64,000 nucleotides of DNA from Cephalotus follicularis (lineage: Eukaryota; Streptophyta; Magnoliopsida; Oxalidales; Cephalotaceae). The translations under genes and the position numbers were made by a program. Positions within the stretch are counted from its first letter, which is position 1. The number at the start of each line of letters is the position of its first letter. The stretch covers positions 1-64,000 of the forward strand of contig BDDD01002861.1 of NCBI GenBank assembly GCA_001972305.1, in the 5' to 3' direction. Of this stretch, positions 34,561-46,223 are shown piece after piece. A model generated the notes under the pieces. It saw only the letters and a list, made by a program, of their open reading frames with translations. It was not told the origin of the DNA and made no database searches.

Positions 34561-37299
34561 TTTTGGTTTTAGATTCTCTAGACTTGTATCGTAAATTGTT
34601 TTTCAAAAATGGTTTTAAGTTTTACAAACTCTTGTATATCATGCATTGCATGTCATGTGTTCGGTAGCATGCCCCGTGGTCGGTAAGATGGTTCCGTTGT
34701 GGATATAAATAGTAAGATGTTTTATGGTTACTAGATAGATGTTTAATGTTGAATTAGAGTAAGATATAAGAATTTTGAAACCGGAGATATTCTTGGATAT
34801 CATCTTTTGGCTAGCGGCCGAGTTAGTCGAGAGGACGTTATCTTTCCCGTAACCCTTGATTAATTGATGTGTCTGAGCAAGAGTTCTAGCGGGCGATAGC
34901 CTAGTTACTCGATACTTTGTAAGTTATTAAGGCACGATGTACATGACAAAACACCTTAAATGCATTGGCGGAACTACTCTATGGTTCTTGCATATGTTCC
35001 AGGGTAGCATCATGGTGACGAATTGTTGACAGTGACAAATTGTCAAAAGAGATTCAGGCAACCAGTATAGTACATTTATGCTTGAGTACTTGGTTGAACC
35101 GTTAGCGGAGAATAGTGAAGGATTTAGTCTATAAGGGTTATGTCGAGATGACATTATCTTTTGTGGATGAATGCTGGCTCTACGTAGATCTTCAGAGACA
35201 GAGATTCGAACCTCGAGCAGAGCTCGGTGGAGACGATTAAAAAGTACGATTACGCTGATGAATTCCTCCGCGCAATGCAAACATGATTACAGATGCTTTG
35301 AGTAAGAAGTTTTGTACTTCTCTTGCTTATCTTCGGATGAGTTCTCCGATCATTGCACGTGAACTTGTCAGTCTTATGCATGGGAGCTCTATCGTCTACT
35401 CTTCGGGAGAGACCAATATTGCAGGACCGGATCAGCGATGCTCGGTGATAGAATTGTAATCACACTGATTGCTCGCTTCGAGATAACAGAACGCTAATGT
35501 ATACGGACAGGTTATGTCCGTCGCATGTTAAACATAAAACCTTGTGAAGGCCATAGTTCATCTTATGCGATACAGCCTAAAAATACCAAGTGTGTCGTCG
35601 CTTGAGGGAGCACTTCTGGTAGAACAACATGAAGAGAATATCGTAGTTTTGATCACCAGATGTTCGACATACCGACAATTCAATGTGGAGCATTAGTGAA
35701 ACTTCAAGCAATTGCAGCTGCTTTATATTCTCAAGCGGAAGAGTATGCTATGATTGTTGTGCCCTTGTACTAGCGATACAATTGTGTGCGCTTGGTTGTT
35801 GTACGTGCATCTCGATGTGCGCTCGTGTGCATTTTATGCAGATGATGCATTCGCTGTCCACACGACGAGTTTGTACACATGCTATCGTGTGCACTCCTTG
35901 TTGTTTACTTAGCGGTTATGCGTGCATAATGCGGTGCTTGCACGAGGCTTATCTGCGTGATTATGTGCACGTTCTTCCATGTGTGATTGCGTTTTATACG
36001 CATAACGACATGAGTATGCAACCTGCCTTCATGGTGTTTTGAGCGTGTGCATTTTGTATATGATGCTTCGATCGTCAGCCTTGATTGTCAGCATCAGGAG
36101 TCTTTACTCATTTTTACATCACGCCTAACGATGCTAGCAAGGGATTCTCTCGATGTTTCCACATGTTTGGCATTGACTATTCATCATATTGAATTGTGGT
36201 TCGTTCAGATAACTTTTTGCTTTGTGTACGTTGGGCGCTTGAGTAGTATTTTGGTTGCGTGGCTTGGCTGACTCCATATTGATTTATCGATTGATCAATA
36301 CGCATGCCTCTTCAGCTTTGTCTTCGGACATCCTTGCTATTGGTGGATTGCGTTTGAGATCATCATCTGTTGCATACACATGAAAACGGAATCCCAATGT
36401 TCCTTGGAAGATTTTACTCTGATACCCTTTCAGGAGTGGCTGATTATGTAATAGTTGTATGCTCCAAGCATACGTTGTTCATTCGACGTGTTGTGGGCTA
36501 TTGGACATTTTTTGTGCAGTTGGATACGGAATATTAAATGGACATAGGACTTCGTTCCTTATTCGTTGTCCAAGCGTTGTCGCTTCGACACGCATGATGT
36601 TCGTGTCCCTCGTTGACCCCACAAACGTGCATGCTGACTTCAATGCGTGGCTCATGTAGTTTTTAACATCATATGAGAGCGTGTCGTGATGGACTTCATT
36701 ATACGAACGACACGGACATTGTTAAGGTACGATGTGATATAAGTCATACTGAAATGACTTGCCTAAACGGCTCACATCTAGCGATTCTGCGCCTATGATC
36801 TAGACCACATTGAGGAGCGACCATATCAACACTAATGCGCGGGATTCCATAAGAGTGGCGCAGCAGAAGCGTGATTGAGCGAGAATAGTTCTAAGATGGG
36901 CTTGTCTTATGACTTTTATAGATACCGGATAGTGGCATGCCAACTCCAAGAATGTTGTATGGTTGGCAACACCAGATACGCTCATGTTGGCATAGTATCA
37001 GTGAGGAGTTCGTAAATAAATGTCGCGTGAACATGAAGTTTCAGCTGGATGAAAAAGTGTTCCTACGGGCATCACAGTTCAAGAGTCATTAAGTTAGGAA
37101 GCTGCGAAAGGCTCAGTTCCAACGACATTGGACCGTTTGAAACCACTCTATGTACCAGTATAGATACATGAGCATGCGATACACAGATTACTTTATCATG
37201 TGATAGAAATACTAATTGGGAAAGTATGGACGAAATGAGCAGACAGTACTCAGTTTCTTTGGTCATGTGATGCGAGTAAATTTCGGGGACGAAATTTCT
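34561..37299 (+). pseudogene. Element K internal region, decayed gypsy pol traces
   Basis: No long domain-bearing frame remains. Short plus-strand traces can be read: ITDALSKKF near 35290 (the end of gypsy RNase H) and text resembling the integrase C-terminus near 37040-37140. The frames at 35683-36042, 36047-36271 and 36459-36659 have no family resemblance. The order of traces agrees with a plus-strand gypsy element. Confidence 0.5.
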
Positions 37300-37313
37300 T
37301 AACGGGGGGAGAT
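37291..37313 (+). other. Element K polypurine tract
   Basis: ACGGGGGGAGAT precedes the 3' LTR start TGTGACG at 37314, and GGGGACGAAATTTCTTAA lies just upstream. This is the standard chromovirus arrangement. Confidence 0.85.
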
Positions 37314-38976
37314 TGTGACGCCCCGTCACATTTACGAGGCTGAGTTGCAAAACACGTGAGCGTATTATTAATGTGGTTATTATAAATATATATTATATAT
37401 ATATATAAAAAAAAAGCATACTATTGTCTATGATGGTATGCTGAGTGTGAGTGCAGCAGAGCTGCTCCATTACCCTCCTATTGGACTGTGATTGGTTGTT
37501 GATATATATTGCACGCGGGTCCCTCGGATGAGGTTGAGTGTGCGTGCGGGTTTCTCGGTGAGGGCTAGGGTCCGTGCGGTATATGCCGCCCCTCGTGCGA
37601 GGTATATATGTTATGCTTACCATAGGCACTCTGCACCGGTGTATGATGGATGATGTACACATCCTGTAGCCTATTGGCCTGTTATTATTGCTGCAGCCAG
37701 ATTCAGTATTTGCCATTAGATATGGCCAGATGAGAATTGAAAGATATATGGAATTGACGGATATATGGATTTGAAGGTGATATGATATGATGACAGGATT
37801 GGTACCAGTATCCCCTTATAGTTGTTGTTTATGATTCTTTGGGCACATATTATATTCATGATTGTTGATCACATCCGTGATTCTTGATATGTTTATGTAC
37901 TCGGATTTTATTGTACTTGGGGAGTCTTGAGCCTTGAGTTTGTTCAACAGCACTTTCATCGTTGGTTTGCGAGTTTCATTTATAAAGTCTGTTAATGTCT
38001 ATGTTCATGATTGTAGAATTGATTGTCGAGTATTGACTTGATCATTGAGATTGTTCTATGGATTCATATTCTGATTGTATTGTTGAGTTATAGCGTTTCT
38101 TTTATGTATCGAGATCTCCTTCCGAGATACGTCGTAGATTGTATTTATATTTGTGGATTTCGTTTTCATATCGAGAATGTCTATATCCCTTTGTGATCTT
38201 AATATCCTATGTGATCTAGTTATCATTTGTGACCTCGATATCTCTTGTGATCTCGATATCTTTTGTGATCTTTGATTTCTTTTCTCGCCTTAGATTTACA
38301 TTGCATTATACTTTCAGCTTACATCATTTTTCTTTTTATTCGATATATATAGTTATGGGAGATGTATTTGATGTTTCTACTCACTTAGTCATTTGGACTA
38401 ACCCCCTCCTTTTTCTTTCCCTTCCAGATAGAGGAAAGATGATTGCTAGTTTGTTGCTGTAGACGTTTGACCATGGAGGCAGGGCATGCTACCAAGATTT
38501 CAAAACATGCATAGCAGAATTACATCACATTTTAATTATGCATTTACTTATGTTTTTATATAAACATTTTCCTTTATAGTTTGCTTTTAAAGGGCCGAGC
38601 CCTATAGATTTACTTTTATTGCTAGTTGAAATGGTTGAGGCTGAGCCCAACCTATGTTTACTGCTTTAAATTGTGGTTTGCTGAGGGCTGAGCCCGATTA
38701 TAAACTGTTGATTCCTCCTTCGGGAGTGGGATTATAAACTGTGTTTTTCTTTATAGGGGGCATAGTCCTATAAACGAATACTACATGCCCGATTTTCGTA
38801 AAAATTTAAGAGTTAGAAAAAATTTTCAAAGTTTTGGAAACGTTTAACTTTTTGATTTCCAAGTTTAAAGTGAGTTTTATAGAATACATATGGTGACTTC
38901 CGGAAGGAAGTTGTCATGTGGAACGTCATATCCGTTCTCGGTAGGATATTGGTTGTTACAGGGAACGGGTGTGACA
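37314..38976 (+). repeat. Element K 3' LTR (1663 bp)
   Basis: It opens with the same TGTGACGCCCCG start and carries the hairpin TTAGTC-ATTTG-GACTAA at 38385-38401. From about 37540 it parallels 33080-34545 closely. At 37420-37436 it has ACTATTGTCTATGATGG, a motif that is repeated in the LTRs of element C and is not seen in K's other LTR. Confidence 0.85.
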
Positions 38977-38994
38977 TACTTTCCCAACACCCCA

Positions 38995-39301
38995 TACGCT
39001 TCTTGAAGGCATAGGATGTGGGCCCATTGTGTGAAGCCCGTTAACGGAGATGGGTCCAAATGTGCAGTTTTCCTCAGACCAGTTTCCCTCCTCTGCTCAA
39101 GCATACTCAGTTTTGTGTCAGAGGATCATCAAAAGCAATACCTCAGACCTCGACTCATTCACACATGGAAAAGCTAATGAAAAGCTCTGCAGAGGAGCCG
39201 AGCCTGAGCCATGGCTCTCATCTCTGAGCTCTCATCTCTGAGCTCTCATCTCTGATCCTCCTCCTCTGACAAAGGTCAGAGGAGAAGGACCAAGGGAGCA
39301 T
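38995..39301 (+). other. Element T tail before its 3' LTR
   Basis: This is noncoding internal DNA of T, resuming after the copia solo LTR. It has three exact units of a 14-bp repeat (GCTCTCATCTCTGA at 39214, 39228 and 39242). A purine-rich run (GGAGAAGGACCAAGGGAG) precedes the LTR start at 39302 and is the likely polypurine tract. Confidence 0.65.
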
Positions 39302-39706
39302 ATGATATGGGGAAAATCTGTTTATACTGACAAGGATACGTGTCCTTCTTGAATGAAGCCATGTGTCCAGGGGGTTTTTTGAAGCTCACATAGACATGGA
39401 TCAGAGGAGGCTTAGTTAGGCGAGTCAGAGAAGCAAGCGAGAAGACCCTCACCTGACGCTAGAGTTGAGGAGTGCTTGCTTGGCCGAGGACGCCCCCCAC
39501 GACACCCATGCCAAGGACCTCCTCTGCCTGAGGAGCTCTCCTTAAATACAGGGCAGAGGCCGTCCCTCAAGGCATCTATGTCGAGGATCTCCCCCTCGGC
39601 AGTATGGCAAAGAACCCAGTGTCCCAGGCACAAGTTCCAGACGTTGAAGACCTTGAAGCAAAAGAGAAGGAAGAGGCTGATCACCTCGGCAGCAGTACCA
39701 TGGTTC

Positions 39707-39711
39707 ACCTC
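39707..39711. repeat. Target duplication ACCTC, left
   Basis: ACCTC at 39707-39711 is repeated exactly at 44855-44859, flanking the nested solo LTR. Confidence 0.9.
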
Positions 39712-40160
39712 TGTCACACCCTGTTTTACAAACAACATAAAAAGTGGTGGCAATTAACATATAAATCCGGCTTATGCAAAATACCATAAAATTAAAACTT
39801 TCCATATCCATCAACAACTCGCGGAAGCATATGAAATAAGCCGAAACATAACATAGCATGCATCTCATACTACATGCAGCAACAGGAACATCATCATAGT
39901 TGACTGCCCTCAAACGGAGCGTGAACAAAACCTATCAGTACCTCAATACATTTATTACAACCATTCATTTATTACAATATTCGATAAACATTTCCTCAAA
40001 AGTAACAACATAAAACTCCACATTGCTCCTCGGAGCCCAACAGCCAACAGCTGCATCAACCTGAAACACACTGAAGTTGTAGGGGGTTAGCCGTTGTCCT
40101 CACTCGGCAAAACCATAAAAGCGATCCAGGGTCAAGGATAAAACATGTCATGACATGAAT

Positions 40161-40224
40161 GCACAATGATGCAGTACATACTATATCTCGATGCACAATG
40201 ATGCAGTACATACTATATCTCGAT
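40161..40224. repeat. 32-bp perfect tandem duplication
   Basis: GCACAATGATGCAGTACATA followed by CTATATCTCGAT is repeated exactly (40161-40192 and 40193-40224). An AT dinucleotide run follows. Confidence 0.9.
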
Positions 40225-41129
40225 GCATATATATATATATATACCACGACCACACGGTCATAGGCCACAATGTTACAACACATCCACACTCTACACGGTT
40301 CACAATATCACAACGGCACAACGGCCAACAATGTCTCGGGTCTCCAAGGACCCATCACTCCACAATAACGATCAGCCACGTCCCAAAGGACAACAATCAG
40401 GCATGTCAAGGCAGACATTCAATACACTCAATAGCAAACTATTGTTTCCGTCACAGGCACGACGGCGTGGACAACACTCGGAACTCACTACGATACAAGC
40501 ACAGCGGCGAGTGCCAACACTTCCCCGCTAACGGCAACACTCACGATACTAGCACGGCGGCTAAGTACCAACATTACCCCGCTATCGGCAACACTCAAAC
40601 ACAATCAATACAATAGCATCCACGTTACTAGCACGGCGGCTAAGTAACAACAATCAATCAGTCAATCAATACACGATAACGATACTAGCACAACGGCTAA
40701 GTACCAACACTCAACATAGTCACAATGACAGTGCAAACACAGCACCCACAATACCACTCAAGTAGTTTATAAAAAAAATACTTGATCAAAACATCTCGTT
40801 CCCAAAATGGTTAAAGTGTAAATACTTTCGACATATATATATTTGTCAAAACATATATATAACACTTCATTTTCCCAAGTACGTTATGATTCATAAAATA
40901 CTTGCAACAATACATTTCTCTTTAAACATTTCAAGTAATTGATAGATATAAATACTTGCAACATATATATTTGTCAAAATATATATAACGATCATTTTCC
41001 CAAACTCAAGTATCAAAATACTTGTAACAATACACTTTCAGTAAAACCCGGTTATTTGAACTACATTCAAATACCACAAAATACATATTTGTATAACAGT
41101 TTCGCAATCTCTCGAAAGCCATTTTCACA

Positions 41130-41525
41130 ATCCTTTTGGAAACCATTTTCCAAACAACTAATGATTTTAATAAACCATTAACCAAACACATTTTCACAAT
41201 CCTTTTGGAAACCATTTTCCAAACACTAATGATTTTAATAAACCATTAATCAAACACACTTTCACAATCATTTTGGAAACCATTTTCCAAACACTAATGA
41301 TTTTAATAAACCATTAATCAAACACATTTTCACAATCCTTTTGGAAACCATTTTCCAAACACTAATGATTTTAATAAACCATTAATCAAACACATTTTCA
41401 CAATCATTTTGGAAACCGTTTTCCAAACACTAATGATTTTAATAAACCATTATTCAAACACATTTTCACAATCCTTTTGGAAACCATTTTCCAAACACTA
41501 ATGATTTTAATAAACCATTAATATT
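41130..41525. repeat. 68-bp tandem array, copy 1
   Basis: About six units of 68 bp, each with ATTTTCACAATCCTTTTGGA and CACTAATGATTTTAATAAAC, end at 41521. Units are nearly identical, implying recent expansion or gene conversion. Confidence 0.9.
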
Positions 41526-41647
41526 TCTGACAAGGTTTTGGAGCTACTTCACAATCTTTTGAGAATACGTATATATCTCAAAATGTACATTTCACATAAA
41601 GTAGTAATTTATGTAAATCACATTGCACTTCCAAAAAGGGGTAAAAC

Positions 41648-41861
41648 NNNNNNNNNNNNNNNNNNNNNNNNNNNNNNNNNNNNNNNNNNNNNNNNNNNNN
41701 NNNNNNNNNNNNNNNNNNNNNNNNNNNNNNNNNNNNNNNNNNNNNNNNNNNNNNNNNNNNNNNNNNNNNNNNNNNNNNNNNNNNNNNNNNNNNNNNNNNN
41801 NNNNNNNNNNNNNNNNNNNNNNNNNNNNNNNNNNNNNNNNNNNNNNNNNNNNNNNNNNNNN
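41648..41861. other. Assembly gap (214 N)
   Basis: A run of N separates two nearly identical stretches of one LTR. Frames drawn across it are artefacts. Confidence 1.
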
Positions 41862-42712
41862 TGTCACAATACATATCACCACACTACACGGTTCACAATA
41901 TCACAACGGCACAACGGCCAACAATATCTCAGGCCTCTAAGGACCCAACACTACACAATAACGATCAGCCACGTCCCAAAGGACAACAATCAGGCATGTC
42001 AAGGCAGACAATCAATCACTCAATAGCAAACAATTGTTCCCGTCACAGGCACGACGGCGTGGACAACACTCGGAACTCACTACGATACAAGCACGGCGGC
42101 GAGTACCAACACTTCCCCGCTAACGGCAACACTCACGATACTAGCACGGCGGCTAAGTACCAACATTACCCCGCTAGCGGCAACACTCAAACACAATCAA
42201 TACAATAACATCCACGTTACTAGCACGGCGGCTAAGTAACAACAATCAATCAATCAATCACGATAACGATACTAGCACAGCGGCTAAGTACCAACACTCA
42301 ACACAGTCACAATAACAGTGCAAACACAGCACCCACAATACCACTCAAGTAGTTTATAAAATAAATACTTGATCAAAACATCTCGTTCCCAAAACGGTTA
42401 AAGTATAAATACTTTCGACATATATATATTTGTCAAAACATATATATAACACTTCATTTCCCAAGTAAGTTATGATTCATAAAATACTTGCAACAATACA
42501 TTTCTCTTTAAACATTTCAAGTAATTTATAGATATAAATACTTGCAACATATATATTTGTCAAAATATATATAACGATCATTTTCCCAAACTCAAGTATC
42601 AAAATACTTGTAACAATACACTTTCAGTAAAACCCGGTTATTTGAACTACATTCAAATACCACAAAATACATATTTGTATAACAGTTTCGCAATCTCTCG
42701 AAAGCCATTTTC

Positions 42713-43440
42713 ACAATCCCACTTTCACAATCATTTTGGAAACCATTTTCCAAACACTAATGATTTTAATAAACCATTAATCAAACACATTTTCACAATC
42801 CTTTTGGAAACCATTTTCCAAACAACAAATGATTTTAATAAACCATTCACATTTCCAACGATTTTAATAAACCATTAATCAAACACATTTTCACAATCCT
42901 TTTGGAAACCATTTTCCAAACACTAATGATTTTAATAAACCATTAATCAAACACATTTTCACAATCCTTTTGGAAACCATTTTCCAAACACTAATGATTT
43001 TAATAAACCATTAATCAAACACATTTTCACAATCCTTTTGGAAACCATTTTCCAAACACTAATGATTTTAATAAACCATTAATCAAACACATTTTCACAA
43101 TCCTTTTGGAAACCATTTTCCAAACACTAATGATTTTAATAAACCATTAATCAAACACATTTTCACAATCCTTTTGGAAACCATTTTCCAAACACTAATG
43201 ATTTTAATAAACCATTAATCAAACACATTTTCACAATCCTTTTGGAAACCATTTTCCAAACACTAATGATTTTAATAAACCATTAATCAAACACATTTTC
43301 ACAATCATTTTGGAAACCATTTTCCAAACACTAATGATTTTAATAAACCATTAATCAAACACATTTTCACAATCCTTTTGGAGACCATTATCCAAACACT
43401 AATGATTTTAATAAACCATTAATCAAACACATTTTCCCAA
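42713..43440. repeat. 68-bp tandem array, copy 2
   Basis: About ten or eleven units of the same 68-bp sequence as in 41130-41525. The period was checked between 42961 and 43029. Both arrays are preceded and followed by the same flanks, so the two are copies of one region. Confidence 0.9.
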
Positions 43441-43604
43441 TCCTTTTGAATACGTATATATCTCAAAACATACATTTCACACAAAGTAATGATTTATATA
43501 AATCACATTTGCACTTCCAAAAAGGGGTAAAATGTTGCACAATCCTCAATAACCAACTCGAAACACAGTTTAACACGATGCAAGATGCATACATATGCTC
43601 ACAA

Positions 43605-44060
43605 TGCAAAACGGTCCCAACCAGTCAGCTGTTTCTCATTGACAGTCGGTTGTTCTCCTTCAACAGTCGGCTGTCCCATACTTGGCAGTCAGCTGCCATC
43701 AATCACCAGTCGGCTGCCCTCCTTGGCAGTCGGCTGTCCCTTGCCCACAGTCGGCTGCCCTCCTTGGCGGTCGGCTGTCCCTCACGTAGCAGTCGGCTGC
43801 CCTCTCTAGGCAGTCGGCTGGTCCAAAACAATACACATTCCTTGCTGCCACCTGTCCCAGCATGCCTGGTAGGGTGACACGTGGACAGTCAGCTGTTACC
43901 CAAAACAGTCGGCTGGACCACCCACAGTCGGCTGCCTTCCCCTGGCAGTCGACTACACATTCAACAGGAATAAACCTGCAATCCTCACGAACAGTCGACT
44001 GCTAGCCTTGGACAGTCGGCTGTCCTCCCTGGACAGTCGACTGCCCCTACGGGCAGTGCC
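43605..44060. repeat. CAGTCGGCTG/CAGTCGACTG motif cluster
   Basis: About seventeen copies of CAGTCGGCTG or CAGTCGACTG occur, spaced mostly 20-30 bp apart. A second small cluster lies at 44575-44715. CAGTCGACTG is a perfect palindrome. Confidence 0.9.
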
Positions 44061-45363
44061 CAAAAACAGCAGCAATCACACACTTCAATCCGCATTTAAA
44101 CCATTCAAAACCACAAACACTATCACCACAACACATATCCATGCTTCTATCACAAAATAACACATGCACTTCACTCATAACATCATTATAAATGACTTTG
44201 AATCACAAATATAGCTTTCCCCTACCTTAGAACCCCAAGTTAGAAGTTGCAATCCACCTCTTTAAGTCCTAGATCCGAGGTCCTTGCACCTCCAACGCGT
44301 CCAACAGCCTTCCACGGGTCCGGCTCCTCCACTGGTCCGAGCCTCCAAGCAACGGTTCAACACCAAGCTCCGTATGTCCACAACACACACACACACTTTC
44401 ACTCTCAAACTCACCTTCAAACACACTTGAATCAAAGAGGAAGATGGAGATTGAGGAGAGGAAGTTGTGTTTTTATCAAGGAGACCCGGCCCCTCTCTCT
44501 GCCAAATGCCCACAAATGCCAAAACACCCACTTTTCACCACTTAAAGGCTGACAGCACGTGGCTATCTGGCGCATGGCAGTCGGCTGCCATGGCTTGGCA
44601 GTCGACTGTTTCTGCCGACACTCAAAATAGTCGGCTGCTTCTTCACAGCAGCTGGCTGCCACCTCCACCAGGGGAGTCCAGTCGGCTGCCTCCATGTGGC
44701 AGTCGGCTGCCCCCGCACCAAAAGCACACTAACACACTTTTTTCTTGCAACCTTTACCACACCAAAGGGGGAAAAACACAATTCTCATTAATTCCACGTA
44801 TAAAATTACATAAAAATGCAATATTACACCTTAACGAAGATCCCGGGCGTTACAACCTCCTCGGCAGCCCTGTTGCAGAGGACCTCCTCTTCATTTATGG
44901 AATAAGACCATTGAGTTCATTCTAGGGATCCATCTCTTCCTGTATGGAAAGATAAGATATGATAAACATCATATGGGGAAAGCACCACAAAATCCGGCAG
45001 AGATCAAGGGAAATGACCGGGATCCTAGGCATTTCCTTAGGGGATACACATTAGCTCTGAAATACACTCACAGACAGTTACAAACCAGCACTATAAATAC
45101 AAGAATCAAAGACATATCTCAGGTCAACCATTTTTACCTTTGAAAGAAGCTTATTTTCTCTGTGCAAAGCCTAACTTGAGCGTCGGAGTGTCCCCAGGAG
45201 AAGAACCTCCTCGACCTTCAACGTGTTTGCTCCTCTGTGCAGGGAAAATACTCACAGTTATCATCAACCTTCATCTCGAAGCATTAAAGCAGCGTTTCCC
45301 TAAACAAATCAAGCCCTTACACGTGGGGTATTGTTGAGGGAAGGATTTTTGCATCAACCCTTA

Positions 45364-46223
45364 CCATGGTCATTTCTTGTAATTTATTAACAATATGATT
45401 CTCATTCATACCATCAATGTTCCATTTGTAAATGGTTCCACTTTGATATGAAGCTTGAGTAAATTTTCCTCTCTCTTCAATTTGTAAATCTGGATATGTT
45501 GGTCTATAATAATATGAAGTTAATGACTCAATTTTTAATGGATCCATTTTTGTAGCAGATAATTGATTCTTAAATTCTTGGACAGAATCATCTGAAGATG
45601 TTTCAATTTCTTGAATAACATTTAGCATTTTATTTTTATCTTTTTGGGGAGTACATGGAGTGGATGTTGTTGGCACTATTGTTGTAGGCGTATCTGGTAT
45701 ATCAGGAACAATTAATTCTCTTAATTTTTCATTAATTTCATTATGTGTTAATTGTTTTATTTGAGAAGAATGAATTTTATAAGGTGTAAATAATGGTTTA
45801 GTTTTTTGAGTTTTTGTTTCATTTTTTGAATAGTTTTGTTTAACCTTTTGAATGATATTTTCTATTCTAGAAAATTGTGATCCTCATGTTTAAAGATATT
45901 TATTTGTATAATTGTTTTGTTCAATAATTTTATTGGTTTCATTTGTTGTTATTTGATTACTACTTGTTTTAATTTGTAATTTGAAAGGTGCTGCTTGAAT
46001 TTGATTCTTTTGTTTATTAATTTGAATTTTTTTTCAGATGGTGGATGAACCGCTTCTATTGTTTTATTATCAGAAGTTAACCAGGTTGTAGTGATTTTTT
46101 TATTCATAAAAATTTTAAATTCATTTTTATCTTTGTTTTCGTTTGTTTGTTCTTCTAAGGAATGTTTCTTTGCTTTTTCTAAAAAAATTTCTTCTTCAAA
46201 ATAGTTTTTATTTTTTTGTTGGT
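45364..46223 (-). pseudogene. Caulimovirid block: coat protein N-terminal region remnant
   Basis: The minus-strand text has an Asn/Lys-rich part at 46223-45950 (FKIFMNKKITTTWLTSDNKT) and, at 45676-45364, an acidic part leading to SYYYRPTYPDLQIEERGKFT and YKWNIDGMNENHIVNKLQEM. The latter is typical of the segment just before the coat protein core in Petuvirus/Florendovirus. It ends at the edge of element T and its other edge is element S. Broken. Confidence 0.75.

Larger units (their letters stand above)
31050..38976 (+). mobile_element. Element K: Ty3/gypsy chromovirus-like (Tekay/Del type), broken
   Basis: It starts TGTGACGCCCCGTCAC and ends GGGTGTGACA, with the exact duplication TACTT outside. 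The LTRs are 31050-34545 and 37314-38976 and unequal (3496 and 1663 bp). An iMet primer site and a polypurine tract mark the internal edges. The 2.8-kb internal region holds only scattered gypsy pol traces. The comparable LTR parts differ by about 2% by eye, so this is the youngest dated insertion here (under about 1 My). Heavily broken, apparently non-autonomous. Confidence 0.85.
29788..38989 (+). mobile_element. Ty1/copia solo LTR with chromovirus K inside
   Basis: It starts TGTTGGCTATTGCC (compare TGTTGGCCTTTGCC of element S) and ends CCCAACA at 38989, with an exact 5-bp duplication CCCCA outside. Without K it is about 1270 bp and contains no internal region, so it is a solo LTR left by recombination. 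Its first half (29965-30480) is an array of GACATCGACGTC-like motifs. Its second half has the GGGGAGTGAACCC block shared with other copia pieces here. Confidence 0.85.
39712..44854 (-). mobile_element. Ty3/gypsy (Tekay-like) solo LTR with internal duplication and gap
   Basis: It starts TGTCACACCCTG and ends GGGCGTTACA with exact ACCTC duplications, so in the minus sense it is TGTAACGCCC...GGGTGTGACA like the other chromovirus LTRs. No coding domain is present, so it is a solo LTR. About 1.4-1.7 kb occurs twice, on either side of the N run (41648-41861), so its true length is uncertain. It holds 68-bp tandem arrays and CAGTCGGCTG motif clusters. Open frames inside (for example 40191-40616, 44467-44925) are not genes. 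Confidence 0.85.
19531..45358 (+). mobile_element. Element T: Ty3/gypsy Tat-lineage retrotransposon, broken, with nested insertions
   Basis: Two LTR copies (19531-20438 and 39302-45358) start ATGATATGGGG and end TTTTTGCATCAAC. Between them in plus sense are gag, protease, RT, RNase H, a second archaeal-type RNase H and integrase, then a minus-strand ORF region. The double RNase H and the antisense ORF are hallmarks of the Tat lineage. Two other elements sit inside it (29788-38989 and 39712-44854). Without these the element is about 11.5 kb. The LTRs differ by about 7-8% by eye, which suggests roughly 3 My. Gag looks whole; pol and the antisense ORF are broken in several places. Confidence 0.9.
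39302..45358 (+). repeat. Element T 3' LTR, holding a nested solo LTR
   Basis: The LTR is made of 39302-39711 and 44855-45358 (about 910 bp) and is interrupted by the gypsy solo LTR at 39712-44854. It ends TTTTTGCATCAAC at 45346-45358. A TATAAATAC box near 45092 matches that in the 5' LTR. About 38 differences from the 5' copy were counted in the last 500 bp. Confidence 0.85.

Noticed and set aside
35683-36659. Three frames of 66-119 residues in the K interior
   Set aside because: Cys/His-rich by base composition but without knuckle spacing or any family resemblance; more likely decayed internal DNA.
41538-42026. Open frames of about 100-160 residues across the N run
   Set aside because: They consist mostly of unknown bases; the real sequence at both sides is noncoding LTR.
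41130-43440. Regular repeat arrays that could suggest a CRISPR
   Set aside because: The 68-bp units are directly tandem with no unique spacers, in a plant LTR.
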